Shown: piece by piece, positions 1 to 9,140 of the stretch
How the letters are laid out: every line of letters begins with the position of its first letter
Position numbering within the stretch: position 1 is the first letter of the stretch
Assembly (NCBI GenBank): GCA_002294045.1
Contig: DBEP01000047.1
Coordinates: forward strand, 1 to 64,000
DNA from: Lachnoclostridium sp. UBA903
GTDB lineage: Bacteria; Bacillota; Clostridia; Lachnospirales; Lachnospiraceae
Length of the DNA: 64,000 bases
Direction: 5' to 3'
The notes under the pieces: model-generated
Database searches by the model: none
Seen by the model: the letters and a program-made list of their open reading frames with translations, nothing else
Told to the model about the DNA's origin: nothing
Position numbers and translations under genes: made by a program

Positions 1-256
1 TAGTCAGCAGGGATAAGGTCCATTCGTCCATTTTCGTAAGCTCCGCTCCCAGCATTAAAGGAGAACGGAAGATACACCAGAGAGTCATCATGGTAATCTG
101 CTCTTCCCTGGTAAATTCAGTTATACGCTCTTTTCCAAAGCCTTTCCCAAGCCATCCGAGAGGCAGCATGTCACAATCGGGATAACAGCCTTCCCCCACG
201 TGTTTCTGCCATATTTCACACCGTTCAAACATATCCAGCAGCAATGGCCAGCTGTC
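1..256 (-). pseudogene. Mirror copy of a GH27 alpha-galactosidase fragment
   Basis: Read on the minus strand, this segment encodes the same residues as 498-753 of the neighbouring GH27 gene, including the stretch DCDMLPLGWLGKG. It has no start or stop of its own and joins abruptly to the plus-strand gene at 256/257. It is the second arm of the fold-back repeat, either a chimeric copy or a broken inverted duplicate, and not an independent gene. Confidence 0.8.
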
Positions 257-753
257 TCTATTCTCGCTTTACGCCCAGTGGGGTGTGGACTATGTGAAAT
301 GCGATGATATCTGTAATACTAATTTATATGTTAATAACCGGTATTCCGCCGAAAAAGAAATTGAGATGCTTCATAAGGCCATACAGAAGTGCGGACGTCC
401 CATTGTCCTGAGCCTGTCTCCGGGACCGGCCCTGATAGACAAAGCCTGGCATTACGAAAAATATGCCAACATGTGGCGTATTACCGATGATTTCTGGGAC
501 AGCTGGCCATTGCTGCTGGATATGTTTGAACGGTGTGAAATATGGCAGAAACACGTGGGGGAAGGCTGTTATCCCGATTGTGACATGCTGCCTCTCGGAT
601 GGCTTGGGAAAGGCTTTGGAAAAGAGCGTATAACTGAATTTACCAGGGAAGAGCAGATTACCATGATGACTCTCTGGTGTATCTTCCGTTCTCCTTTAAT
701 GCTGGGAGCGGAGCTTACGAAAATGGACGAATGGACCTTATCCCTGCTGACTA
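1..753. repeat. Large fold-back inverted repeat at window start
   Basis: Bases 1-256 are the exact reverse complement of 498-753 (base i pairs with base 754-i), with a loop of about 241 bases between the arms. Pairing stops at 256/498; the next pair, 257/497, mismatches. The left arm begins at base 1, so its true length cannot be seen. Both arms carry the same part of a GH27 gene. A perfect arm lying at the sequence edge is what a fold-back chimera from library preparation or assembly produces. A genuine recent inverted duplication is the alternative. Confidence 0.95.
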
Positions 754-1127
754 ACAGGAAAGTGCTGGCCTTACTGGGCGGAAACCATCAGGCACAGCAG
801 ATTGCCAGGGATGAGAAGCATGCCGTCTGGTTCAGCAAAGACCGGGAAAGCGGGGCCTGTTATGCGGCATTATTTAACTTCCGGGAAGCGGAAGCTTCCG
901 TAAGTACGGATTTTGAGGAACTGGGCCTGAGTACCGGGCCGGGGAAGGCATGGGAGAATGAGCGGGATACCGGTAAAGAAATTGGCATTACCGATAGCAA
1001 TACCGATGGGAATAGTGAAATTCTTATGGAAGAGCTCTGGACGGGGGAGAAGGCCTCTTCAAAGAATGGGAAAATTACGGCGCAAATTGGAGCCCATGGT
1101 GCGAAGCTGTACCGCCTCAGGCTATAG
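258..1127 (+). CDS. Alpha-galactosidase, GH27 family, 5'-truncated
   Basis: This is the C-terminal two thirds of a clan GH-D alpha-galactosidase, an enzyme that removes terminal alpha-galactosyl groups from raffinose-type sugars or galactomannan. The first trustworthy residues are FSLYAQWGVDYVKCDD, which match the GH27 strand that carries the nucleophile (first Asp after VKC). WRITDDFWDSW matches the region of the acid/base Asp, and the C-terminal part has the usual beta-sandwich composition. No signal peptide can be judged because the N-terminus is missing: reading upstream enters the inverted-repeat arm at 256/257. A GTG at 285 would lie inside the catalytic barrel and is not a credible start. 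The family call is firm; the substrate is not determined. Confidence 0.85.
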   Translation, partial: LFSLYAQWGVDYVKCDDICNTNLYVNNRYSAEKEIEMLHKAIQKCGRPIVLSLSPGPALIDKAWHYEKYANMWRITDDFWDSWPLLLDMFERCEIWQKHVGEGCYPDCDMLPLGWLGKGFGKERITEFTREEQITMMTLWCIFRSPLMLGAELTKMDEWTLSLLTNRKVLALLGGNHQAQQIARDEKHAVWFSKDRESGACYAALFNFREAEASVSTDFEELGLSTGPGKAWENERDTGKEIGITDSNTDGNSEILMEELWTGEKASSKNGKITAQIGAHGAKLYRLRL

Positions 1128-1290
1128 CGGGCTTCGTCACTACAGCTGAGGATTAGGCTGGTAAAGAAGCTGTCAATATCTGATATAATCAGGTTAACGG
1201 AAGTAGAATCCAGAGCTACTATTTTGATTAAAAAACAATAATTCATAAAAATAGTGTTGACAAATAAAACATCAGATGATAGAGTAAGGT

Positions 1291-1331
1291 AAAGCGATGA
1301 AGCAAAAGCGGAAGTTTCATCGCTTTTTTTT
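1291..1331 (+). terminator. Rho-independent terminator after the GH27 gene
   Basis: An 11-bp perfect stem (aaagcgatgaa at 1291-1301 with ttcatcgcttt at 1315-1325) closes a 13-nt loop and runs into a T tract ending at 1331. It lies 164 bp after the GH27 stop and just before the next operon's operator. A promoter-like TTGACA (1257-1262) and TAGAGT (1280-1285) lie immediately upstream, so the hairpin could also end a very short transcript. Confidence 0.85.
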
Positions 1332-1366
1332 ACTACAAGTCAGTATATAAAGTTATAATAGGACTT
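1330..1366 (+). promoter_or_regulatory. Promoter and GntR-type operator of the Amadori/hydantoinase operon (site A)
   Basis: The 30-bp segment 1337-1366 matches 24 of 30 bases of the palindromic site at 13749-13778 and shares the core CAGTATATAA with it. It covers a perfect TATAAT at 1354-1359; a weak -35 (TTACTA, 1330-1335) lies 18 bp upstream. A repressor bound here would block the -10 element. The kinase TTG start follows at 1400 with AAGGAGAG as ribosome-binding site. The likely ligand protein is the GntR/UTRA regulator encoded at 12903. Confidence 0.7.
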
Positions 1367-1399
1367 ATATTATATTAAGGGGAAAGGAGAGCAATTTCT

Positions 1400-2260
1400 T
1401 TGAGAGTTATTGGAATCGGAGATAATGTTTGCGATAAATACAGGCATCTGAATCTTATGTTCCCGGGCGGCCAGGCCTTAAATGTATCTGTTTATGCACG
1501 TATGTTAAATTGCGAATCGGGATATATGGGTGTTTTCGGACAGGATAAGGTGGGGGAACATATAAAAAATACATTGAAAAAATTAGCAGTTGATATTTCA
1601 AGGTGCAGGGAATATCCGGGAGAAAACGGATATGCGGTAATTGATATAAAAGACGGGGACAGAGTATTTGTAATGAGCAATAAAGGCGGTGTATTAAAAG
1701 AGCATCCGCTTGTACTGGATGAAGAAGATTTAGCCTATATCGCAACCTTTGATTTAATACATACCAGCAATAACAGTCATATTGACAGGGAATTGCCTAA
1801 ATTATCCGGCCTTCCCAATCTTCTTTCCTACGATTTTTCAGTCACATATAAAGACAGAAATAAGTTGGAATATATATGCCCCCATATTGATTTTGCATTC
1901 CTTTCCTGTGCTGATTTACCGGAGCGGGAGATTATTGCCCTGGCAAGGCAGATGAACCTTTGGGGTGCCAAGGTCATTATTGCAACACGGGGCAGTAAAG
2001 GAGCAGTGATTTATAACGGGGAAAATGTAAAAATATTTCAGCCAAAGCTCATTAACCCGGTTGATACGTTAGGTGCGGGAGATTCCTTTGCGGCCGGTTT
2101 TTTAGTCCGGTATGCCGCTGATATTATAAAAAGAGGAATTACGGCTGGAGACGACAGATATGAAACAGAACTGGATAAAGCTCTTGGGTGTGCTTCTTAT
2201 ATGTCAGCAAAAATATGTATGATGAATGGAGCCTTTGGACATGGCTGTCCTTTAGAATAA
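1400..2260 (+). CDS. frlD: FrlD-like PfkB-family sugar kinase (fructosamine 6-kinase type)
   Basis: The 286-aa protein is predicted to phosphorylate the C6 hydroxyl of an Amadori compound (fructosamine) with ATP in the cytoplasm. The N-terminal IGDNVCDKY, the GGQALNVSVYA glycine pair and the C-terminal DTLGAGDSF motif (catalytic base Asp228) are ribokinase-fold signatures. From memory, the pattern resembles E. coli fructoselysine 6-kinase FrlD (IGDNCVD, FSGGNAVNVAVY, DTMGAGDSF). The TTG start is supported by AAGGAGAG eight bases upstream. It is first in a co-directional run ending with a FrlB-like deglycase at 11679, the partner expected for this kinase. The exact amino moiety of the substrate cannot be read from sequence. 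An alternative is a general PfkB sugar kinase. Confidence 0.8.
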   Translation: MRVIGIGDNVCDKYRHLNLMFPGGQALNVSVYARMLNCESGYMGVFGQDKVGEHIKNTLKKLAVDISRCREYPGENGYAVIDIKDGDRVFVMSNKGGVLKEHPLVLDEEDLAYIATFDLIHTSNNSHIDRELPKLSGLPNLLSYDFSVTYKDRNKLEYICPHIDFAFLSCADLPEREIIALARQMNLWGAKVIIATRGSKGAVIYNGENVKIFQPKLINPVDTLGAGDSFAAGFLVRYAADIIKRGITAGDDRYETELDKALGCASYMSAKICMMNGAFGHGCPLE

Positions 2261-2291
2261 AGAGGTTAAAATTTAGAAAGAGGTGAATGAG

Positions 2292-4352
2292 ATGGGATAC
2301 ATGATAGGTGTGGATGTAGGAGGGACTTTTACGGATTTTTCTGTTTTTCATGTGGAAAGCAAGGAATTATTCCATTTTAAAAATAGTTCAACGCCTGATG
2401 ATCCATCCAGGGCAATTGTAAACGGCATTAATCAAATTCTGGAAATGAAAGGAATTAAGCCCCCTGAAATAGTATATCTTGCCCATGGAACTACGGTTGC
2501 CACCAATGCATTAATTGAAAAAAAAGGCGCCAGATTGGGGCTTATTACAACAAAAGGGTTTCGAGATCTTATGGAAATAGGCAACCAGAAGAGACCTTCG
2601 CTTTACGATTTATTAAAGGATAAGCCGGAAAGTTTAATTCCGTCCGGTTTAAAATGTGAAGTGGAAGAACGTATCATGTATGACGGTAAAATAAAAATCC
2701 CTCTGAAGGAACAGGATGTACTGGATGCCGTGGAGTATTTAAGAAAGCAGGGTGTAGCCACCATTGCGGTATGTACTCTATTTTCTTTTATCAACCCCGT
2801 ACATGAGAAACGGATTAAGGAGATTATTCATAAGGTTTATCCACAAGCCTATGTTTCCGTTTCCAGCGAACTGGTGAGTGAATTCAGGGAATACTCCCGT
2901 ATGAGTACTACGGTATTAAATGCGTATTTAGGACCTGTTATGAAAAATTATGTAAATAACTTTGAAAAATGTGTCAGGGAGGCAGGAATTAAAGTATCAC
3001 CCTATGTTACTCAGTCCAATGGTTCCATTATCTCTATTTCCGAAACGATTGAATGCCCCATTAAGACAGCGGTTTCCGGTCCAAGCGCAGGTGTAATCGG
3101 TGCATCTTACATAGGACAGCAGTGCGGTGTTGATAAAATCATCACTTTTGATATGGGCGGCACCAGTATTGATGTCAGCTTAATTGAAGGAGGCAAAGCA
3201 CAGATTTCTTATGAAAGAATGGTGGAAGGATACCCGGCCAGAATCCCTATGATTGATATTATTACGGTAGGTGCCGGAGGTGGCTCCATAGCGGCCATTG
3301 ATGAGGGAGGAGCGCTAAAAGCAGGCCCTAAAAGTGCGGGGGCAGTACCAGGCCCGGCTTGTTATAAGCGCGGAGGAATGCAGGCAACGGTAACTGATGC
3401 CAACATTATTCTTGGAAAGCTGAACCAGAAAAATATACTGGGGGGCAGAATGGAGGTTGATATCGCTCTTGCGAAAGAGGTGATACAAAAGAATATATGC
3501 AATAAATCTTCCCTGAGCCTTGAAGATGCCGCGGCAGGTATTATTTCCGTTGTTAATTCCAATATGGTACGTGCAGTAAGGAATGTTTCGGTAGAAAGGG
3601 GCTTTGACGCAAGAGATTTTACTTTGATGGCTTTTGGGGGAGCCGGTCCTTTGCATGCCTGTGAAGTTGCAAGGGAACTGGGAATTACGAAAGTATTACT
3701 GCCGCCGTCTCCAGGCACTCTTTGTTCCTTAGGCCTGCTAATGGCAGATACCAGATTTGATTTCAGCCGTTCCAATATAATGCTTGCCGAGGAACTTAAT
3801 ATTGGGAAAATAAAATCCATTTTCGACGAGCTGAGAGAAGAAGGAAATCGTATGCTTGCCAATGAAGGTATGGCCGAAAAGGACAGATCTTTTATTTATA
3901 CCGTTGACTGCAGGTATGAAAGACAAAATTATGAAATATCCGTTGAAGTGGAGGGCAGGGAGTTTAATGAAGCATCCATGGAGCATATGATTGCGGTTTT
4001 CCACGCAGAGCATAATAAATCCTACGGATATTGTGACTTTGATAAAAAAATACAGATGGTGAATTACCGTGTCGGAGCCATAGGTACCATAACAAAACCA
4101 GACTTAAGAAAATATGAACCGGAAGAAAACCGGAGCCTGACAGAGACAATAGAAGTAAGAGCGGTTAGATTTGAAGGAGAACCGGAGTACAGGGAAACAA
4201 AGGTTTATGCCAGGGAAGAAATACCCATAGGAGCCATGGTTTACGGGCCTGCCATTATTGAACAAATGGATTCTACCAGTGTAATTCCTCCCGGCTGGAA
4301 TGCCTATCACGATGAATATGCCAATTTAATCGTCATTATGCAGAATGCATGA
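2292..4352 (+). CDS. hyuA: Hydantoinase/oxoprolinase subunit A
   Basis: The 686-aa protein is the ATP-binding subunit of an ATP-dependent hydantoinase/5-oxoprolinase, a family that opens cyclic imide or lactam rings (N-methylhydantoin, 5-oxoproline, other hydantoins). An actin/ASKHA-type phosphate loop DVGGTFTDF sits at residues 8-16 and a second, FDMGGTSIDV, near residue 286; a C-terminal beta-rich domain follows. Length is normal for the family. ATG 2292 is preferred over the in-frame GTG at 2283 because the GTG lies inside the ribosome-binding site AGAGGTG. It follows the kinase by 31 bp and precedes subunit B, so the two should form one enzyme. The ring substrate is unknown; context suggests a glycated or peptide-derived lactam. 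Confidence 0.9.
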   Translation: MGYMIGVDVGGTFTDFSVFHVESKELFHFKNSSTPDDPSRAIVNGINQILEMKGIKPPEIVYLAHGTTVATNALIEKKGARLGLITTKGFRDLMEIGNQKRPSLYDLLKDKPESLIPSGLKCEVEERIMYDGKIKIPLKEQDVLDAVEYLRKQGVATIAVCTLFSFINPVHEKRIKEIIHKVYPQAYVSVSSELVSEFREYSRMSTTVLNAYLGPVMKNYVNNFEKCVREAGIKVSPYVTQSNGSIISISETIECPIKTAVSGPSAGVIGASYIGQQCGVDKIITFDMGGTSIDVSLIEGGKAQISYERMVEGYPARIPMIDIITVGAGGGSIAAIDEGGALKAGPKSAGAVPGPACYKRGGMQATVTDANIILGKLNQKNILGGRMEVDIALAKEVIQKNICNKSSLSLEDAAAGIISVVNSNMVRAVRNVSVERGFDARDFTLMAFGGAGPLHACEVARELGITKVLLPPSPGTLCSLGLLMADTRFDFSRSNIMLAEELNIGKIKSIFDELREEGNRMLANEGMAEKDRSFIYTVDCRYERQNYEISVEVEGREFNEASMEHMIAVFHAEHNKSYGYCDFDKKIQMVNYRVGAIGTITKPDLRKYEPEENRSLTETIEVRAVRFEGEPEYRETKVYAREEIPIGAMVYGPAIIEQMDSTSVIPPGWNAYHDEYANLIVIMQNA

Positions 4353-4365
4353 TTTCTATGCGTCA

Positions 4366-4403
4366 TTTGTTGCAGTTTAGCCGTAAGAGTGAACTGTAAC
4401 AAA
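4366..4403 (+). other. Intercistronic stem-loop between hyuA and hyuB
   Basis: A 13-bp stem with one mismatch (4366-4378 with 4391-4403, arms tttgttgcagttt and gaactgtaacaaa) sits in the 100-bp gap between the two hydantoinase genes. There is no T tract, so it is more likely an mRNA processing or stability element than a terminator. Confidence 0.5.
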
Positions 4404-4452
4404 AATAAAGGTAACCATAAAGTCACAAATAAAGTTTCAGGAGGTGGATAAT

Positions 4453-6198
4453 ATGAAACAGACAGTGGACGCTGTTACAGTAGAAATTGTCGGAAATCTT
4501 TTGCTGTCTATAGCGGAAGAAATGGGGTATGCGGTTATCCGGAGCGCGTATTCCACCAATATTAAGGAGCGCAGGGATATTTCCAGTGCCGTTTTTGACC
4601 CAGAAGGGAATATGGTTGCCCAGGCAGAGCATGTAGCAATGCATCTGGGTTCCCTGCTTGGGATTATTAAAGAAGTATACAAACATTTTGACAAGAAAGA
4701 AATACGGCCTGGAGATATGTTTATAGGAAATGATCCTTATAACGGCGGCGGGACCCATCTTCCGGATATTACCATTGCAGCTCCGGTATTTGTGGACGGA
4801 AAACTGATTGGCTGGGTAGCAAATTTAGCACATCACAGTGACGTAGGAGGTAAAGTAGCCGGTTCTACCTCCGGTGATGCGGTGAGTGTTTTCCAGGAAG
4901 GCACTAAGATTCCGTTGGTGAGGATTTGCAGGGAAAATGAGCTCTGCCTGGATATCGTCCATATTATTATGGCCAACAGCCGGATTCCAAGTGAACGCTA
5001 TGGGGACCTGCAGGCCCAAATTGCTGCTAATGCCGTTGGAATCAGACGTTTTAAAGAGGCATATTACCGGTATGGAAATGTATTGATTGACAGTATGTAT
5101 GAACTTCAGGATTATGCGGAAAGAAAATTGCGCGCGGGAATCAGTAAACTGCCCGACGGCGAATACTCTTTTATGGATTATATGGATGATGCAGGTATCA
5201 CTTATCCGCACCCCATACCGATTGCTGTCAGGATTACCATTAAAGGAGACACCATGGAATTGGACTTTACGGGTACGAATAAGCAGGTGGAAGGCCCTAT
5301 AAACGTGACCAAGAATGGCTTGCTGGCAACGGTTTTTTACTCCTTAAAAGCCATAATAAATCCGGATATCCCGTCTAATGCCGGGATTTACCGTGCATTT
5401 TCTGTATCTGCCGAGGAAGGACTTATTGTAAATGCGCAGAACCCGGCACCGGTGGGAGCACGTATTGATACCTGCATGAGAGTGGCGGACGTCATTTTCG
5501 GAGCCATGGCTAAGGCAGCACCGGAAAGAGCCATTGCAGGCTGCAACAGTTCATGTACTTCAGCCATATTCAGCGGGAATGATCCCATTGATAAAGAGCA
5601 CTTCTATGTATATCTGGAAACCATTGCCGGAGGTTCCGGTGCCAGCAAATATAAAGACGGTCTGAGCGGAGTCCAGGTGCATATGACAAATACATCCAAT
5701 CTGCCCATTGAGGCCTTGGAGATGGAATTCCCTTTGGTAAATGTCAGGAAGTATGCCTTACTGCCTGACAGCGGAGGTGCAGGCAGAACCAGAGGGGGAC
5801 TTGGGATTATCCGGGAATTTGAAATCATGTATGACGGAATTAACTATACGGGACTTGGAGACCGTCAGATACATAAACCTTATGGTTTGGCAGGAGGACT
5901 AAACGGAACGGGAGGTAAGTATTATGTTACCCGGGTAGATGGGACTGTGGAACCTTTGCCGTCAAAATGTACGGATATCCGGCTTAATAAGGGAGATCTG
6001 ATAAGTGTACGGACTCCCGGCGCAGGGGGCTACGGCAGTCCTTTGGAACGTCCCTTTGAATGGTTAGTCAGGGATATAGTTGAGGGAAAAGTTACCGTAC
6101 AGGCGGCAGGAGAAGATTATAAAGTTGCTATTATTGAAAAGGACGGGCGGTATCAGGTCGAAGAGGCGTTAACGGAAAAATTAAGAAAGGATTTGTAA
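4453..6198 (+). CDS. hyuB: Hydantoinase/oxoprolinase subunit B
   Basis: The 581-aa protein is the partner subunit of HyuA and carries the ring-hydrolysing half of the enzyme. Family hallmarks are GNDPYNGGGTHLPDI (near residue 95), GWVANLAHHSDVGG (near 120), and the C-terminal glycine-rich ends GGAGRTRGGLG and TPGAGGYGSP. Length matches stand-alone HyuB proteins. ATG 4453 is chosen because AGGAGGTGG ends six bases upstream and overlaps the alternative GTG at 4444. Only two bases separate its stop from the first peptide-importer ATPase gene, so import and ring opening appear to be co-expressed. Confidence 0.9.
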   Translation: MKQTVDAVTVEIVGNLLLSIAEEMGYAVIRSAYSTNIKERRDISSAVFDPEGNMVAQAEHVAMHLGSLLGIIKEVYKHFDKKEIRPGDMFIGNDPYNGGGTHLPDITIAAPVFVDGKLIGWVANLAHHSDVGGKVAGSTSGDAVSVFQEGTKIPLVRICRENELCLDIVHIIMANSRIPSERYGDLQAQIAANAVGIRRFKEAYYRYGNVLIDSMYELQDYAERKLRAGISKLPDGEYSFMDYMDDAGITYPHPIPIAVRITIKGDTMELDFTGTNKQVEGPINVTKNGLLATVFYSLKAIINPDIPSNAGIYRAFSVSAEEGLIVNAQNPAPVGARIDTCMRVADVIFGAMAKAAPERAIAGCNSSCTSAIFSGNDPIDKEHFYVYLETIAGGSGASKYKDGLSGVQVHMTNTSNLPIEALEMEFPLVNVRKYALLPDSGGAGRTRGGLGIIREFEIMYDGINYTGLGDRQIHKPYGLAGGLNGTGGKYYVTRVDGTVEPLPSKCTDIRLNKGDLISVRTPGAGGYGSPLERPFEWLVRDIVEGKVTVQAAGEDYKVAIIEKDGRYQVEEALTEKLRKDL

Positions 6199-6200
6199 AT

Positions 6201-7196
6201 ATGGGAGAAATCTTATTAACTGTTGAAAAATTGAAGATGGTGTTCCGTAATAGGACTGCTTCTTTTACTGCAGTAGAGGATTTGTCATTTTCTGTTAGCC
6301 AGGGTCAGACACTTGGAATCGTCGGTGAAAGCGGAAGCGGTAAAACTATGTCTTCCTTATCCGTAATGAGGCTTCTCCCTGAAAAGGGAGAGATAGCAGG
6401 CGGTAAAATCATGTTTAACGGCAGGGATTTATTGTCTGCCGGAGAAAAACAAATGCAGGGTTTGCGGGGAAATGAAATTTCTATGATATTTCAGGACCCT
6501 ATTATGTCTCTGGACCAGATATTTACAATAGGGAGCCAGATTGTAGAAGCCATTTTAACCCATCAGGACATTACTAAGACTGCAGCGAAGGAAAAGGCAC
6601 TGAAACTTCTTAAAGAAGTAGGTATCCCCAATACAGAAAGAGTATATCACTCCTATCCTTTCGAACTTTCCGGCGGAATGTGCCAGAGAGTAATGATAGC
6701 CATTGCATTGTGCTGTGAGCCGAAACTGTTATTTGCAGACGAGCCTACTACTGCACTGGATGTTACCGTACAGGCACAAATAATGGATTTGTTGAAAAAA
6801 TGCCAGGAAGCATACAATATGGGTATTGTCCTGATTACACATGATTTAGGTGTTGTAGCCGATGCCGCAGACCGGATTGTGGTTATGTATGCAGGAAAAT
6901 CAATGGAGAATGCTACAAAAGATGAAATTTTTAACAAGCCTTTGCATCCTTACACCATGGGACTGATGAAATCCATTCCTCATCTGGATAAGAAACAGGA
7001 TAGATTATATAGTATTGAAGGAATGGTACCTGACAGGAAAACCATGCCGAAGGGATGCCGTTTTTCAACCAGATGTCCTTATGTCCAGGACCTGTGTCAG
7101 GAAAAAGAGCCTGACGAGAAAGAGGTTGTCAAAGAGCATCTGGTACGCTGCCACCGGGCGGAAGAATTCCTGAAAGGAGGGAAGATAATTGAATAA
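6201..7196 (+). CDS. oppD: Peptide ABC importer ATPase (OppD/DppD type)
   Basis: The 331-aa ATPase of a peptide/nickel-type ABC importer has Walker A GESGSGKT (near residue 42), signature LSGGMCQRV and Walker B LLFADEPTT. The C-terminal oligopeptide-transporter domain has the Cys-rich segment GCRFSTRCPYVQDLC plus a later Cys, the pattern reported to hold an iron-sulfur cluster in some DppD proteins. It starts two bases after hyuB and overlaps the next ATPase by eight bases. It pairs with the second ATPase on the cytoplasmic face of the two permeases. Peptide specificity is not deducible; the operon suggests a modified dipeptide or amino-acid conjugate. Confidence 0.92.
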   Translation: MGEILLTVEKLKMVFRNRTASFTAVEDLSFSVSQGQTLGIVGESGSGKTMSSLSVMRLLPEKGEIAGGKIMFNGRDLLSAGEKQMQGLRGNEISMIFQDPIMSLDQIFTIGSQIVEAILTHQDITKTAAKEKALKLLKEVGIPNTERVYHSYPFELSGGMCQRVMIAIALCCEPKLLFADEPTTALDVTVQAQIMDLLKKCQEAYNMGIVLITHDLGVVADAADRIVVMYAGKSMENATKDEIFNKPLHPYTMGLMKSIPHLDKKQDRLYSIEGMVPDRKTMPKGCRFSTRCPYVQDLCQEKEPDEKEVVKEHLVRCHRAEEFLKGGKIIE

Positions 7197-8169
7197 AGAA
7201 GTGCTGTTGGAAGTCCGGCATCTTTGCAAGCAGTTTCCTGTTAAAAGTAAAATGCTGATAAAAGGCGGTGCCGTTTATGCGGTTGACGATGTTAATTTCT
7301 GCATCTATAAAGGGGAGACCCTCGGTCTGGTGGGAGAATCCGGATGCGGGAAAAGCACTCTTTCCAGAAGCATATTAAATTTGATAAAACCAACTTCTGG
7401 AGATGTAATTTTTGAAAATAGGAATCTCACAACCATGAATAAAAAGGAAATTCGAAGGCAGCGGGAACATATCAGAATGATATTTCAGAAACCCTATGGT
7501 TCGTTAAATCCAAGGGAATCGGTTAAAGATATCGTCAGTGCGCCTTTTAGCATCCATAAATCCATGACAAAACAGGAAAGAGAACAGGAAGTATTGCAGC
7601 TGATGGATAAGGTCGGATTGAATACTGCCTGGATTAACCGGTATCCTCATGAATTTTCAGGAGGACAGAGGCAGAGAATCGGGATTGCGAGAGCGCTGGC
7701 AGGCAATCCCAAACTTATCATATGTGATGAACCGGTCTCGGCACTGGATGTTTCCATACAGGCGCAGGTTTTGAATTTATTAAAGGATTTACAGCAGGAA
7801 ATGGGACTTACCTACCTGTTTATCTCCCATAATCTTTCCGTCGTCCGGTTTATGGCAGACAGAATAGCCGTAATGTATCTTGGCAGCATTGTGGAAATGG
7901 CAGACAGTAATACCATATATGAAAATTCCATGCATCCTTATACTCATGCACTCTTATCTGCGATCCCGGAGGCGAATACAAAACCCAAAAAAGAAAGAAT
8001 TATTTTGGAAGGGGATATGCCAAGTCCGGTTAATCCGCCTAAAGGGTGCCGGTTCAGTACCCGGTGCCGGTATGCCAAGGATATCTGCAGAGAGAAAAAG
8101 CCGGAGCTTCTTAACGTAGGAGAAAATCATTTATCAGCCTGTTATTTGTATCAGAAAGGAGTGCATTAA
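7189..8169 (+). CDS. oppF: Peptide ABC importer ATPase (OppF/DppF type)
   Basis: The second ATPase (326 aa) has Walker A GESGCGKST, signature FSGGQRQRIGIARAL, Walker B LIICDEPVSALD and the same C-terminal GCRFSTRCRYAKDIC region as its partner. The TTG start at 7189 is supported by AAGGAGG about nine bases upstream and overlaps the oppD stop, indicating translational coupling. OppD/OppF heterodimers drive Opp and Dpp importers; the close coupling with permease genes downstream supports that role here. Confidence 0.92.
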   Translation: MNKEVLLEVRHLCKQFPVKSKMLIKGGAVYAVDDVNFCIYKGETLGLVGESGCGKSTLSRSILNLIKPTSGDVIFENRNLTTMNKKEIRRQREHIRMIFQKPYGSLNPRESVKDIVSAPFSIHKSMTKQEREQEVLQLMDKVGLNTAWINRYPHEFSGGQRQRIGIARALAGNPKLIICDEPVSALDVSIQAQVLNLLKDLQQEMGLTYLFISHNLSVVRFMADRIAVMYLGSIVEMADSNTIYENSMHPYTHALLSAIPEANTKPKKERIILEGDMPSPVNPPKGCRFSTRCRYAKDICREKKPELLNVGENHLSACYLYQKGVH

Positions 8170-8171
8170 AT

Positions 8172-9131
8172 ATGATGAAATTCCTGTTAAAACGTTTGGG
8201 AATAGCACTTCTTCTTTTATACGCGGTTTCTACCATAGTATTTATCCTGATACATATTATGCCGGGGGATCCCGTACTGCTTATGTTAGGAACGGATTCC
8301 TCACCGGACCCTGCCGCAGTGGAAAGCCTGAGAAGGGAATTGGGTCTGGATAAACCTATCCCGGTCCAATATATGGATTATCTGAAGAATCTGTTAACCG
8401 GTGATTTTGGGATTTCCTACAGTGAAAAAATACCTGTCCTTAAGGCCATCGGCTCCAGGCTTCCGCGTACTCTGGAGCTTGCGCTGGCAGCATTGCTGAT
8501 AGCCTGTATCATAGGCATACCTTTAGGAATTTTAGCGGCTTTAAGAAGAGGTAAGCTTTCAGATTTTTTCATGACCGTATTGGCCTCCTTCGGTACCTCC
8601 GTTCCGGTATATATATTAGGTTATTTTTTTGTAATGATATTTGCTTTAGATGTATTTCATTTTAATTTATTTAAATTTCCTGCCAGCGGTTATGTGGATT
8701 TTGCCAAAGATCCGGCAAAGCATTTTTTAAGGCTTGTTCTTCCGGCTATGACATTAGCCCTTGGAGTAGCTTCTTCTATTATGCGTGTAACCAGGGCGTC
8801 CATGCTGGAAGCGATGTCCGGCGAATCCATACGGCCCTTAAGGGCCAAAGGCCTTTCTAACAGAAAGGTAATCTTAAAGCATGTAATCCGAAATGCAATG
8901 ATCCCGGTAGTTACTATAATCGGTTTACAGCTGGGGAACCTGATCGGAGGCACCGTTTTATGTGAAACGGTTTTTAACTGGCCCGGAATTGCAACCTTAT
9001 TAGTAAAGGCAATTAATCACCGTGATTATCCTTTAATCCAGGGCTGTGTTTTAGTAGTCGCTTCCATCTATATACTAACGAATATGCTGGTGGATATTAT
9101 TTATACGGTTCTGGACCCAAGAATGAGGTAG
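8172..9131 (+). CDS. oppB: Peptide ABC importer permease (OppB/DppB type)
   Basis: This 319-aa inner-membrane permease has an N-terminal transmembrane helix followed by the family motif HIMPGDPV and the extracytoplasmic segment ending in FGISYSEKIPV. Five more helices follow, and the EAA-like loop SIRPLRAKGLSNRKVILKH contacts the ATPases. The start is the first of two adjacent ATGs with AAGGAG upstream. It lies two bases after oppF and ten before the partner permease. It forms the translocation pore with OppC. Confidence 0.92.
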   Translation: MMKFLLKRLGIALLLLYAVSTIVFILIHIMPGDPVLLMLGTDSSPDPAAVESLRRELGLDKPIPVQYMDYLKNLLTGDFGISYSEKIPVLKAIGSRLPRTLELALAALLIACIIGIPLGILAALRRGKLSDFFMTVLASFGTSVPVYILGYFFVMIFALDVFHFNLFKFPASGYVDFAKDPAKHFLRLVLPAMTLALGVASSIMRVTRASMLEAMSGESIRPLRAKGLSNRKVILKHVIRNAMIPVVTIIGLQLGNLIGGTVLCETVFNWPGIATLLVKAINHRDYPLIQGCVLVVASIYILTNMLVDIIYTVLDPRMR

Positions 9132-9140
9132 GAGGCAGTC

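Noticed and set aside
860..1246. 128-aa minus-strand open frame over the end of the GH27 gene
   Set aside because: It is antisense to a clear GH27 coding region and has low-complexity Ser/Phe composition typical of a shadow frame.
1257..1331. Small RNA gene
   Set aside because: A promoter-like TTGACA/TAGAGT directly precedes a terminator, but the transcript would be about 40 nt and nearly all hairpin; more simply it is the GH27 terminator.
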